Assembly (NCBI RefSeq): GCF_014280235.1
Contig: NZ_CP047940.1
Location: 1,550,001 to 1,614,000 of the forward strand
Direction: 5' to 3'
Source: Cyanobium sp. NS01
GTDB taxonomy: Bacteria > Cyanobacteriota > Cyanobacteriia > PCC-6307 > Cyanobiaceae
DNA: 64,000 bases
Program-made: the position numbers and the translations under genes
The notes under the pieces: generated by a model
Database searches by the model: none
What the model was told of the DNA's origin: nothing
The model's input: only the letters and a program-made list of their open reading frames with translations
Shown: one piece after another, positions 53,227 through 62,137 of the stretch
Layout: each line of letters opens with the position of its first letter
How positions within the stretch are numbered: the first letter of the stretch is position 1

Positions 53227-53943
53227 CTAAAATAACCACTGTGGGACAGTCTTCCAGGCTGTCCTTAATTCTTTATCCAATGTCTTATAATTTGGTTCAT
53301 GCGAAGCCACCAAGCGCCAGAAGTCGCTGCCATGGTTCATATGGACGGTGTGGCAAAGCTCGTGAATCACGACGTATCGAACAAGTTCGGGTGAGAGGAA
53401 TAGGAGCTTGGTGTTGAGCGAAAGATTGCGTTGAGCGGAACAACTGGCCCAGCGGGTGCGCTGGCTTTTCACGAGTAAGCCGCCGAGATTCAGGCGGTGC
53501 TTTTTGGCGAGCTTTTCGGCAAGTGGAAATAAGCCTTCGCGGACCTTCATGCGCAGCCAGTCCTTCAGCTTTCGAATTACTGCTTCACGCTTCAGATCGG
53601 GGCCACTGATGATGAGCCTCTCGCCCTCAGTCCGTAGTCGAAAGCCGGAATGGCGGGTATCATCTCGATATGTGACCGCCCATGCTTCCCCCAGTGCCAC
53701 CAGCCGCACAACTTCGGGGAGATGCGTCACCGGCGTGGGCTCAAGGAAGCGCCTAGTCTCACCGATTCGCCTCATGGAATCGGCAATCCAAACCTTCTTC
53801 TGCTTTAGCAGTGCTGGAATCTTCTCTTCGTCATAGCCCGGAGGCACCACGACGATCAGGCCGTTCTCCCGCGTCACCTTGAGACGAATGTTCCTGGCCT
53901 TTGGGCTGTGCCGGACGTTGTAATCAGGAAGAGCTGCCATCAT
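53227..53943 (-). CDS. DUF45/YgjP-type metallopeptidase
   Basis: A 238-residue zinc metallopeptidase. The zinc motif VVIHELCHTVHMNHGSDFW (about residues 192-210) has HExxH plus a distal His, and TRWASCSAQRNLSLNTKLLF upstream is typical of the YgjP/M48 (DUF45) family. It overlaps the hsdR start region by 20 bp at the end of the type I restriction operon. Such peptidases recur beside hsdR; possible role is proteolytic control of the restriction subunit, not shown here. Confidence 0.82.
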   Translation of the reverse strand: MMAALPDYNVRHSPKARNIRLKVTRENGLIVVVPPGYDEEKIPALLKQKKVWIADSMRRIGETRRFLEPTPVTHLPEVVRLVALGEAWAVTYRDDTRHSGFRLRTEGERLIISGPDLKREAVIRKLKDWLRMKVREGLFPLAEKLAKKHRLNLGGLLVKSQRTRWASCSAQRNLSLNTKLLFLSPELVRYVVIHELCHTVHMNHGSDFWRLVASHEPNYKTLDKELRTAWKTVPQWLF

Positions 53944-56900
53944 CTGCCATTCCGACGTAGCGAGTTTTCTCTAACAAGCGCATAGCGCGTTCGGCGAATC
54001 CGGTTGCGGGCATGTGGAGATTGGCGTCTTTGGACTGCTGCACGAGCACAGTTGTGATGCCGAGGAAGAGAGCCTGTTTCACGTCGCTCTTGAGATGCCA
54101 GTTTGGGAAGCAGTGCATTTCGGCCTCTGCAATGATGGCTGTGGCGATGTCGGTTGCCAGCTCCCCAGTGATGCTGGGGTTGATCTCGCGGGCAACATGG
54201 GCGATGGATTCGCCAACGGGCTTCTTGCCTTCGTTGATGAGGTCCACAACTTCGCCGGCCAACTCTTCGAGCGCTGAAATGAGCGCAACGCCTGCCAAGG
54301 CGGCGTTGCGCTTGGCGTCGATGATCCTCTTCAGCTTCTCACTCAGCGCCTCGGCCTGCGGGTCCTCGTCCACGCGAATCTTCAGTTCCGCTGCGAGCAT
54401 CGCCTCGATGTCGAGCGCTTTGGAGTCGGGATCAATGTCGTCGAGTTTCGTTAGGTAATTCTCATCAAGCACATAAGTCGGGAACTCCTGCTTAATTTGG
54501 TCAACGTCGATGTGCTCACGGATCAACTCGCGGGTCTTTGCCCCATCCTCAGGCGAGGTCTCGAACTTATCAAGTGGATAGAACTTCTTCCGATACACCA
54601 TGTAGAGCTTACTCAGCCATACGTAATCGGCGCGGTGTGGTATTAGAAAGTCATCTGGCTCCAGCAGTTCATAGAGCTGACGAATCTTTGCGTAGCCGTT
54701 CTCGAACTTGTCACGGACAGGCTCGTTCTTGTTGAAGAACGCAAGTATTCTCATGAGTTGGGAGTGCGAGCCACCGCGTTCGTAGTCTTCGAGCATGTCG
54801 AGCACGGTTTCCATGTGAAGCTTGAACTCCTCACGTACGACGCGCAGGGGGAAAGCCACTTCGCCCAACTCGGATTTGTCGTAGCGCAGAGCTTCGTTCA
54901 AGTGGCTGAAGACGCCCCAAAAGTCACGGATGACGCCTTCCTTCTTTAGTTCGTTGTAGGGGCGGTTTACCCGGGCAATGGCTTGGAGCAGCGTGTGGTT
55001 TTTCAGGCCCTTATCTAGATACATCGTCTGTACAATGGGCGCATCGAAGCCGGTGAGCAACATATCGCAGACGATGATGATCTCGGCTCGGCGCCAACGC
55101 TCTTCCTCGCGGTCTTGATCCTCGGTCTTGTTGGAGGGTAGTTTTTTAAACTCCCGAATCATCTTCGCTCGGGTTTCCTTTCCGATGTTTAAGTCCTTGA
55201 CCATCTGCGGCACGTTTTCGTCCCGCATGTTCACGTCGGAGAAAATCGCAATGCTGGCCTCCGAACCGAGCAACTCATCAAGCGCGGTTTTGTAGAGCGC
55301 CACGGTTTCCTTGTTGTAGCAGACCAGCATCGCCTTGAAGCGGTTCGGACGGACGTGCTTCACGAAATGGTCGGCCACTTCCGTGGCAATGTCAGTGATG
55401 CGCTGCGGGAGCTTCACCATCACATCAATGACTGCGCTCTCCTTCTTGAGTTGCTCCCGCTCGCCCTCGGGCAAGTGGGCAAAGGCTGCTTCGAACTTGG
55501 CATCCAGTTCATCACCCCAGAGCTTCCAATCGCGCGGACTGGGTTCCCACATCAGGCGCAGCGTTGCACCGTCGCGGATCGAGTCGGTAATGGAGTAGCG
55601 CGGTTCCAGATACCGCTCGAACGTCGTGACGCCGGTGTCGTCGGTGGAGAGTTCGCGGCCAAAGGCACGCGGTGTGTTGCGGTCGTCTAGCTCGATGGGC
55701 GTGCCAGTGAAACCGAAGAGCGAGGCTTCCTTGAGCACGTAACGCATGGCGTTGCCGAGGTCGCCTTCCTGTGTTCGGTGGGCTTCGTCTACGAGCACGA
55801 TCACGTTGCGCCGGTCCACCTGGAAGTCACCAGGTTGGAACTTCTGCATGATGGTCACGATGATGCCTCGATAGCCTTCGCGCAGCTTCGCCAGCAAATC
55901 CTCGCGGCTGGTCGTGACGCAGCAGTTCTCGGTGTTCGTGCGGAAGAATTGGCCGCTGATTTGGTCCTCAAGCTGGTCGCGGTCCACAACGATGATGATC
56001 GTTGGCTGGCCCAGGGCTGAGTGAAACCACATCTTCAGCGCGGCGAAGAGCATTGTCAGGCTCTTTCCCGATCCCTGCGTATGCCAGACGAGACCCCGCC
56101 GCCAGCCACGCGGCTTGTCAAGGTCCACTGCCCGCTTCACCAGTTCATTTGCTCCCCAGAACTGCTGCCAACGGGCCACCTTCTTGATGCGTTGGCCTTG
56201 CTCCTGATCGAACACCACGAAATGCCCTAGGAGGTCGAGCAGATTGCCTCTATCGCACAGACCGTAGATGCCTGCCATCAACTCATTGTCGAACTCGATG
56301 TGGCTGTGCGGATTCGGGCTCCGCCACGTCTGCCAGTGGTGGAACTTCACGCCGGGTACGCCGTAGCGCAGAGTGATCTCGTTCACGGCGACGCAGAAGA
56401 CATTCGAGTGATAAAGCTGCCCCGCCTGGCGTAGGTAGCGACCGCATTGTTTTGCACCTTCCGTCCAGTCATTGTGCCAATCGCGGGCGGTCGTCTTGGC
56501 CTCGATGTTCATCAACGGGATGCCGTTGACGAAAAGGAGCACATCCGTGCGGATGCGGTGGTCGCCGCCATCGACCCAGAACTGATTGGTGGTGAGGAAA
56601 TCGTTGTTTCCGAGATCGTCATAATCCATCAACCGAATCGGCTGTGCGTTCTCGTCGGAGCTGAACTTGTAGGTTTCCTCGTTACGCATCCACTTGATCC
56701 ATTCCGCGTTGTCGCGGATGCCGCGCAGCTTGGTCACGATGACCTCTGCCCGCGCGTCGTCGGTGATGACGCCTGGATTTAGGTCTTTGAGCGTCTGCCT
56801 CAGGATGGGCAGTAGCAGCACCTCCACCTCATCGGTGCGGTAGTGCTCATTCACTTCCGCCTGATTCTCGAAACGCCATCCCAGCTCGGGAGTCACCAAC

Positions 56901-56962
56901 CATTCAATGATTGGATGCTCAACGGTGTTCTCTTCGTTCCAGCGTTTGGCAGTTACAGTCAT
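53924..56962 (-). CDS. hsdR: type I restriction enzyme R subunit HsdR
   Basis: A 1012-residue motor/nuclease of a type I restriction system. Nuclease site: Asp140 in RIRTDVLLFVNG and Glu154-x-Lys156 in MNIEAKTTARDW. SF2 helicase: Walker A LVWHTQGSGKSLTML (about residues 291-305), DEAD-like VIVLVDEAHRTQEG (about 388-401), and C-terminal motifs with ARVNRPYNE. Overall length fits. Four-base spacing to hsdS shows a single operon with hsdM. Lower GC than the phage genes around it. Confidence 0.95.
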   Translation of the reverse strand: MTVTAKRWNEENTVEHPIIEWLVTPELGWRFENQAEVNEHYRTDEVEVLLLPILRQTLKDLNPGVITDDARAEVIVTKLRGIRDNAEWIKWMRNEETYKFSSDENAQPIRLMDYDDLGNNDFLTTNQFWVDGGDHRIRTDVLLFVNGIPLMNIEAKTTARDWHNDWTEGAKQCGRYLRQAGQLYHSNVFCVAVNEITLRYGVPGVKFHHWQTWRSPNPHSHIEFDNELMAGIYGLCDRGNLLDLLGHFVVFDQEQGQRIKKVARWQQFWGANELVKRAVDLDKPRGWRRGLVWHTQGSGKSLTMLFAALKMWFHSALGQPTIIIVVDRDQLEDQISGQFFRTNTENCCVTTSREDLLAKLREGYRGIIVTIMQKFQPGDFQVDRRNVIVLVDEAHRTQEGDLGNAMRYVLKEASLFGFTGTPIELDDRNTPRAFGRELSTDDTGVTTFERYLEPRYSITDSIRDGATLRLMWEPSPRDWKLWGDELDAKFEAAFAHLPEGEREQLKKESAVIDVMVKLPQRITDIATEVADHFVKHVRPNRFKAMLVCYNKETVALYKTALDELLGSEASIAIFSDVNMRDENVPQMVKDLNIGKETRAKMIREFKKLPSNKTEDQDREEERWRRAEIIIVCDMLLTGFDAPIVQTMYLDKGLKNHTLLQAIARVNRPYNELKKEGVIRDFWGVFSHLNEALRYDKSELGEVAFPLRVVREEFKLHMETVLDMLEDYERGGSHSQLMRILAFFNKNEPVRDKFENGYAKIRQLYELLEPDDFLIPHRADYVWLSKLYMVYRKKFYPLDKFETSPEDGAKTRELIREHIDVDQIKQEFPTYVLDENYLTKLDDIDPDSKALDIEAMLAAELKIRVDEDPQAEALSEKLKRIIDAKRNAALAGVALISALEELAGEVVDLINEGKKPVGESIAHVAREINPSITGELATDIATAIIAEAEMHCFPNWHLKSDVKQALFLGITTVLVQQSKDANLHMPATGFAERAMRLLEKTRYVGMADDGSSS

Positions 56963-56966
56963 TGCG

Positions 56967-58217
56967 TTAGCCTTTTAGGCGAATCCTGCCGGTGAGGAGG
57001 TTTTGCAGGAGCGACTGCTTCACGCGGAGGGCGGCGGTCAGCTGGGACTCAATTGCAGCAATCACCTCATCAGCAGCACGCAGACGATCAACCCACGGCT
57101 CCTGTTCCTTCGTCGTAAGCGTTGGCAACTCAAACTGCCGCATCTCTCGAGAGTTAATCGTGCATAGATTGTTCGACTGCTTTGCGCGGCCGAAAAAGTA
57201 GCGCTTTGCCGAATAAGTCTGCAAAAGGTAGTGCATAAACCAAGGGAGAACTTTATCAATACTCAGACGTACTCGGAAGATATGATTCTGGCACACGACG
57301 CGGGGTACTTGCCCAAGCCAGATACTTCCACGGCCTACCTTGTCGCGATCGCCGCCCTCAGTCATCAGGATGTCGCCCTCGCGCAGACCATAACGCTCAA
57401 TCTCGTTTAGCTTCACTTCTGCGGTTGAAAGATTGGAAAAGTCAACTCGCCCCTCCAGGACATTTACAACCGTGAGATACCCGACTTCGATTGTGTCATG
57501 GCCTGCAAGATCCCTGCCCATTGTGAATCCCGACGAAATGTCAGCAACCCTGCTTAGCTGAATGCCCATTCCATGCTTGGGCGACGGCGGGAAGGCTTGT
57601 AGCAGCGACTTCTTTACACGTTCCGCTGTGCGAATCTGCAATTCCAGGGCGCGGATGTGGTCGTCTGCCGCCTTCAGCGTTTCGGCGATGCGGGTTTGTT
57701 CTTCATTGTGCTTTGGGAATCGGACTGGCAGCTTGCGACACGCGCTCCATGAGATATTGGCAAGCCCAGTGGTCATCTGCGACGTTTCACTCACGAACTC
57801 GTGAATGCGGTGGCCATGGAGCCAGCAGGCGACGAACTCATCAGAAATCTTGGTCTCGCCCAGCTTTGGGCGAAGCGCAAAAAGGAAGGAAGCGAAGATC
57901 ATCTCACGGTCTTCCTCCATCAAAACCGAATCGCCAATCCTCTTGGGATTCCCGTTTGAGCCAACCATGAGGGTCCATCCCTTCGTAACGGCTGATGAGG
58001 TTCGTTGATCAGCAGAAAGGCCGTAGATGTGGAGCAGGTCTTTGAGATCAAGCGACGACTTGATGTTTGGTATGCGAATGACGGGGATCGTTCCTTCAGC
58101 TGGCCGGTCGCGTTCTTGTTCCTTGGTCCAAGTGCAGCCTCGCTTGGTCTCGACCAGCGTCCCGAGAGGCTCTTCGAGCCACCCCGAAGGTAATGGGTTG
58201 TCGTAAATGGTATGCAT
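56967..58217 (-). CDS. hsdS: type I restriction specificity subunit HsdS
   Basis: A 416-residue specificity protein with two target-recognition domains. Each ends in the conserved coil: first about residues 165-205 (HNEEQTRIAETLKAADDHIR, ALELQIRTAERVKKSLLQAF), second about 365-410 (EPWVDRLRAADEVIAAIESQ, LTAALRVKQSLLQNLLTGRI). The N-terminal LPSGWLEEPLGTLVETKRGC and central LSRVADISSGFTMGRDLAGH begin the two TRDs. Two non-identical TRDs predict a bipartite site; the sequence recognised cannot be read from this. Confidence 0.93.
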   Translation of the reverse strand: MHTIYDNPLPSGWLEEPLGTLVETKRGCTWTKEQERDRPAEGTIPVIRIPNIKSSLDLKDLLHIYGLSADQRTSSAVTKGWTLMVGSNGNPKRIGDSVLMEEDREMIFASFLFALRPKLGETKISDEFVACWLHGHRIHEFVSETSQMTTGLANISWSACRKLPVRFPKHNEEQTRIAETLKAADDHIRALELQIRTAERVKKSLLQAFPPSPKHGMGIQLSRVADISSGFTMGRDLAGHDTIEVGYLTVVNVLEGRVDFSNLSTAEVKLNEIERYGLREGDILMTEGGDRDKVGRGSIWLGQVPRVVCQNHIFRVRLSIDKVLPWFMHYLLQTYSAKRYFFGRAKQSNNLCTINSREMRQFELPTLTTKEQEPWVDRLRAADEVIAAIESQLTAALRVKQSLLQNLLTGRIRLKG

Positions 58218-58222
58218 CGCTC

Positions 58223-60517
58223 TCAGAATTCCCTCCCAAGGAGTTGCGCCAAAGTTCTGCGTGCTTGTTCGGCGGCAGTCTTCGCCGCGTCAAAGTCATG
58301 AAGCGCCGTATCCAGCGGGATCTCCTCTTCCGGCTCAAAGGTATCTACGTAGCGAGGAAGATTGAGGTTAAACTCGTTCTCTTCGATCTCACCTTTCTCG
58401 GCGATTACGAAGTAGCGGCGGGCTTTGTCGGGGTGGGCACAGATGCGTTGGAGATCAGCGATGGCCTCTTGCACCTCTGCCGTCTCGCGGTCGGCACGGC
58501 TGTTGATCTCGGCGATGCGTTCATCGCGCTCTTTCTCCAGCTTCTCCAGCGTCTTGATCTGGGCCTTGGCTATCTTCAGTCGGGCCTTGGCGTCGTCCTT
58601 GGCAGCCTTGGTCAGAAGCTTGAGCGCGGCCTTGTCGAGCTCCGGGTTGGCCAGCTCGCCCCAGACAGGATGTGCGGCATCCGTATTCGCCTTCCATGCT
58701 TTGAAGCCACCCGGCGAGAGGCTATCCGCTTCCTCCCGCAATATGGGCAGCGAGGCGACGACCTCGTCGTAGGCATCGCCGATCTCCTGCAGCGCCTGTG
58801 CGCGGTCGTCGGCGATTTCATCGAGGATGGTCTGACCTTCGGCAGGAAGGATTTCCAGCGCCTTGGCTGTATCGCCAAACGCCCGCCACGGCAGGAGAAT
58901 GCGCAGGCAGTCAGCGCGGCGAAGTAGGCATTGCGGATTGGCGTGCTGATAGTGGCGGCTTGCCCAGATCATGAGCACTTGGTCCTTGCGGGCGGCAGGC
59001 TTGCGCTTGTTGAGGATGGCGAGGCATGCTGGGACGTTGTTGCCGTAGAAGATGCCGGAGGGCAGCACGATGACGGCCTCAATAAGGCCGTCCCGCAGAA
59101 ACCCAGAACGGATAAGGTATTCGTCGTCGGCCTTTTTATTTCGCCCGTCTTCCGATTCTGTCAGCTTCGGCTGGCCGCGAAACAGGATGCCCTGCGACAT
59201 GACAACGACGGCCTTCCCAGCGGGCTTGAGCGACTTTGCGATGTGTTGCATCCAGGCGTAGTCGCCATTGTCCTGCGGCGGCCAGCCGTAGCCGAAGCGG
59301 TCGAAGGGGTCTCCATCGGTGAAGGTGTCCGAGCCCCAGTCTTTGAGGGAGAATGGGGGATTCATGACCACGCGGTCGAACTGCTGGAGTTTGCCGTCGC
59401 TGGTCTTGTGCTGCGGATCGCGCAGGCTGTCGCCATGTTTTGGCTGCCACGAATTGATCCCGTGGAGAATCATGTTGATTCGGGAGATGTTGTAGGTGGC
59501 GAGGTTGCTCTCCTGGGCAAATAGAAAAAGGCGGTTTGGATCTTTCTTGTGACGGCGCAGGTATTCCCGGCATTGGAGCAGGAGGGATGCGGAGCCACTA
59601 GACCAGTCACAGACCTCGTGCTGTTCCTGTGGCTCGATGATTTCCGACATGAGGTAGGAAACCTCCTTCGGCGTGTAGAACTCGCCAGAGCTTTTACCCG
59701 CCTTGCTGGCGAAGGTGCGGATGAGATACTCGTAGGCATCGCCAAACAGGTCGTCCGGCACATGGGCGCGGTCAAAAGTGCGGCTGGCGAAGTGACCGAC
59801 CAACTTGACGAGCTTGTCGCGCGGTAGCTCGTCTGTCTTGTTGAAATCAATCTTGCTTGTGAGGATGCCGTCGAACTTCGGCGCGTTGGCCCGTTCGATG
59901 GCGAGCATGGCGTCATTGAGCGACTGGCCGAGCTTGAGGGAGGTAACTTTGTTTTCCCCTGAACCGAGCGTGACCTCTTCCCACAAAGAATCCGCAGGCA
60001 CCACGAAAGGGAGTGATTTCTTCTGCATCGCCGGATCATTCGCCAGCTCATCACCCAGCGTCTTTGCGAGATTGCGGACGGATTCCTCGAAGATGTCGCT
60101 GATGCGTTTGAAGAACAGCAGCGCGAAGACGTAGCCACGAAACTCCGAGTGATCGACATTGCCGCGCAAGATGTCTGCGGCATTTTCCAGGAACGCATCC
60201 AGCTCAGCCTGCGTCATGCGGCGGAGTGGGATGGAGGCCGCGCTTGCGGGGCCGGAGCCCTTTGTAGAGGACATGGTCTTGGCTCGGGGTTTGGAGGCGG
60301 TGGCGGCCTTAGGCGGGGCTTCAGCGCCAACCATCGCCACGGAATCGCTGCGGCCCTTGCCGCGTACCACAATCCGCCGGGCCACGAGTTGTGCCTTCAC
60401 TGCTTCGTAGTCCTCATCTGGCCAACCCAGGGCCGTCTGGAGCTCTGGGTTCTTCGTGTAGCCGCCAAGCCCCTCTAAGGCCTCGATGAAGTCGTCAAGC
60501 TGCTCCTGATCGGCCAT
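58223..60517 (-). CDS. hsdM: type I restriction DNA methyltransferase HsdM, extended
   Basis: N6-adenine methyltransferase subunit (764 aa), longer than usual (about 500). N-terminal winged-helix-like extension (residues 1-65), a linker, HsdM_N (about 100-290) with FALLFFKRISDIFEE, then the MTase domain: motif I EVCDWSSGSASLLL (about 301-314), VFA-like FLFAQESNLATYNIS, and motif IV VVMNPPFSLKDWG (about 383-395). Motif I reads DWSSGSAS where most HsdM have DPxCGSGG, a marked divergence. The C-terminus (about 640-760) is a charged coiled coil (KARLKIAKAQIKTLEKLEKE). Leads the operon hsdM-hsdS-hsdR-DUF45 peptidase. Confidence 0.93.
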   Translation of the reverse strand: MADQEQLDDFIEALEGLGGYTKNPELQTALGWPDEDYEAVKAQLVARRIVVRGKGRSDSVAMVGAEAPPKAATASKPRAKTMSSTKGSGPASAASIPLRRMTQAELDAFLENAADILRGNVDHSEFRGYVFALLFFKRISDIFEESVRNLAKTLGDELANDPAMQKKSLPFVVPADSLWEEVTLGSGENKVTSLKLGQSLNDAMLAIERANAPKFDGILTSKIDFNKTDELPRDKLVKLVGHFASRTFDRAHVPDDLFGDAYEYLIRTFASKAGKSSGEFYTPKEVSYLMSEIIEPQEQHEVCDWSSGSASLLLQCREYLRRHKKDPNRLFLFAQESNLATYNISRINMILHGINSWQPKHGDSLRDPQHKTSDGKLQQFDRVVMNPPFSLKDWGSDTFTDGDPFDRFGYGWPPQDNGDYAWMQHIAKSLKPAGKAVVVMSQGILFRGQPKLTESEDGRNKKADDEYLIRSGFLRDGLIEAVIVLPSGIFYGNNVPACLAILNKRKPAARKDQVLMIWASRHYQHANPQCLLRRADCLRILLPWRAFGDTAKALEILPAEGQTILDEIADDRAQALQEIGDAYDEVVASLPILREEADSLSPGGFKAWKANTDAAHPVWGELANPELDKAALKLLTKAAKDDAKARLKIAKAQIKTLEKLEKERDERIAEINSRADRETAEVQEAIADLQRICAHPDKARRYFVIAEKGEIEENEFNLNLPRYVDTFEPEEEIPLDTALHDFDAAKTAAEQARRTLAQLLGREF

Positions 60518-60550
60518 CGACTGGATCAGAACAGCGCCACTCGGGGCAGT

Positions 60551-60751
60551 ATGACCACCATCACAAGAATGTGGGGCATCAAGCCTCCTCGGCCGCTAGG
60601 GCTCGTCCCCATCGGGCCCGGGCAGATCATCTTGAGTGGTGATGTGGAATCCGGGCACGGCGGCCCTCCTCCCCTGGCAGTGCTCTCAGCATCCGTGCTC
60701 CAGCCAGGATGGTGGGGGCCTCCCACCGGCACTGCTGATCTGCGCCGATGA
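60551..60751 (+). CDS. short ORF coupled to the AcrVA2-like gene
   Basis: A possible 66-residue product from ATG 60551 (Pro/Gly-rich: KPPRPLGLVPIGPGQIILSG). Its stop overlaps the next start as ATGA, which supports translation coupling, but no domain is visible and the sequence is low in complexity. Confidence 0.35.
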   Translation: MTTITRMWGIKPPRPLGLVPIGPGQIILSGDVESGHGGPPPLAVLSASVLQPGWWGPPTGTADLRR

Positions 60752-61722
60752 GCCGGCTGACGCCTGAATCGATCCGCGCCTCCCAGGCCGAACTGCCGCC
60801 GATCGGCACGGTGATCACCGAGCTGCGCCGTCAGGACCCCTACATCCAGCAGGAGCAGCACTGCTACCGCTCTCCGCGGGGCTTCCAGAGCTGGCCCAAC
60901 CACCTGGCCTATGCCGCCCTGATCGAGGCGGGCCTGCAGGTGATGGACGAGCTGGATGATCCGATCGGTTTCTGGGCCGCCACCACCTGCCGCTGGGCCC
61001 GGATCGTGGAGGCCCCGCCTCGCTTCCTGGCGCCGGAGCTGGCCGAGGCCTTCCGCCGCACGCCCTCTCCCCGTCTGGATGAGGACTTCCCGCAGGTGCT
61101 GCCTTGCTTCCGGCTGATGCTCCCGGATGGCGCCCTGTTCACCGAGGACAGGGTGCCGATCCCGGTGGTGATCGTGGCCGACCTGCGGGTGATGGCCGAC
61201 TGGCTCCCGCCCCAGGCGCAGCGGATCGGTGGCATCAGCTGCGTTGTTTTGGCCCTCGACGGCACCAGCTACCTCACCCGCCATTCCTTCGAGCAGATCG
61301 GCGAGCGGAACCCCACGGTGGGGGACCTCAGCCATCCGGCCTGGCAGTGGGACGAGCAGGCGGTGCAGAACACCAACCAGCGGATGGAAGGCTTGGCGAT
61401 CAATGCCCTGCTGGTGCAGCTCTACCAGCCGGAACTGCTCTCCACCGGCCCCGCCGCCAAGGTGCGCAGCGGCAAGGGTTTTGCGGCGGCTGGCGATCCG
61501 GCCGGCACGGTGAGCCCCCAGGGCCCGGTGTGGATCGGCAAGGACTTCCGGCTGGATCGCACCTCCAGTGCTGGCGCCAGCAACAGCACGTCAGGGGGTG
61601 GCAGCGGTACCGCCCGGCGGCCTCACTGGCGCCGCGGCCATTGGCACAACGTGCTGCATGGCGAGAAGCGCCAGAGCCGCCGGATGCAGTGGTTCCAGCC
61701 GGTGTACGTGGGGCTCAGCTGA
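60748..61722 (+). CDS. AcrVA2-like anti-CRISPR family protein (candidate)
   Basis: A 324-residue protein. The extreme C-terminus reads RRPHWRRGHWHNVLHGEKRQ and MQWFQPVYVG. From memory, the Cas12a inhibitor AcrVA2 ends with a closely similar RPHxRRGHWHxxxxG...RxRWxPxxV block and has about the same length (about 320 aa), with a mixed N-terminal domain and a central strand segment comparable to FRLMLPDGALFTEDRVPIPV followed by VIVADLRVMADW. The C-terminal motif is shared by a larger family found in plasmids and phages, so inhibition of a CRISPR effector is inference. It lies rightward, just after the restriction operon. Confidence 0.6.
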   Translation: MSRLTPESIRASQAELPPIGTVITELRRQDPYIQQEQHCYRSPRGFQSWPNHLAYAALIEAGLQVMDELDDPIGFWAATTCRWARIVEAPPRFLAPELAEAFRRTPSPRLDEDFPQVLPCFRLMLPDGALFTEDRVPIPVVIVADLRVMADWLPPQAQRIGGISCVVLALDGTSYLTRHSFEQIGERNPTVGDLSHPAWQWDEQAVQNTNQRMEGLAINALLVQLYQPELLSTGPAAKVRSGKGFAAAGDPAGTVSPQGPVWIGKDFRLDRTSSAGASNSTSGGGSGTARRPHWRRGHWHNVLHGEKRQSRRMQWFQPVYVGLS

Positions 61723-61793
61723 GCAGATCGACTCGGACGCGATCCACACCCCAGATGGAGAAAGCCCGGCGGGGTGGCCGCCGGGCCAGCACC

Positions 61794-62006
61794 TCAGAGC
61801 ACCTGCACCCGGGCCTGAGACCCGAGCACCTTCTGCTGATTGGAGGCCAGGATCAGGGCCTCGGCCCGGGGCACGTAGTGCGGCTGGGCGCTGATGTGCC
61901 CCTCTCGATCGAGGAACAGCACCTGCAGCAGCTGGCCGGCGGCATCAAGGAGGTGCACCGAGATGATGCGGATCGGGCAGGCGCGGACCAGGGGAGTGGC
62001 GGCCAT
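61794..62006 (-). CDS. small protein, paralogue of the one at 43748
   Basis: A 70-residue protein from ATG 62006: MAATPLVRACPIRIISVHLL, then FLDREGHISAQPHYVPRAEA and ASNQQKVLGSQARVQVL. The Met-Ala-(Ala)-Thr-Pro-x3-Cys-x-Ile-Arg-x-x-x-Val-His start parallels the 43748-43966 protein, which lies 18 kb away. Palindromic copy A lies 45 bp upstream. Function unknown. Confidence 0.55.
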   Translation of the reverse strand: MAATPLVRACPIRIISVHLLDAAGQLLQVLFLDREGHISAQPHYVPRAEALILASNQQKVLGSQARVQVL

Positions 62007-62050
62007 GGCTGGCTGGTGAACGACACCGCCGTTCAGCCCCGGCGCCGCCA

Positions 62051-62109
62051 GCGCCGCGCAAGGGGCGCGAAGCGCAGCGCAGCGACTCGCGTCAGCCCTT
62101 GTGCGGCGC
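62051..62109 (-). repeat. palindromic element, copy A
   Basis: Arms GCGCCGC (62051-62057) and GCGGCGC (62103-62109), one mismatch, then CAAGGG (62059-62064) and CCCTTG (62096-62101): a 13-bp stem with one mismatch. The core GACTCGCGTCAGCCCTTG at 62084-62101 is identical to copy B; copy C shares its inner 14 bp. Confidence 0.65.
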
Positions 62110-62137
62110 GCAAGCCGGGGCAGGCCGGGTGGCGTGA

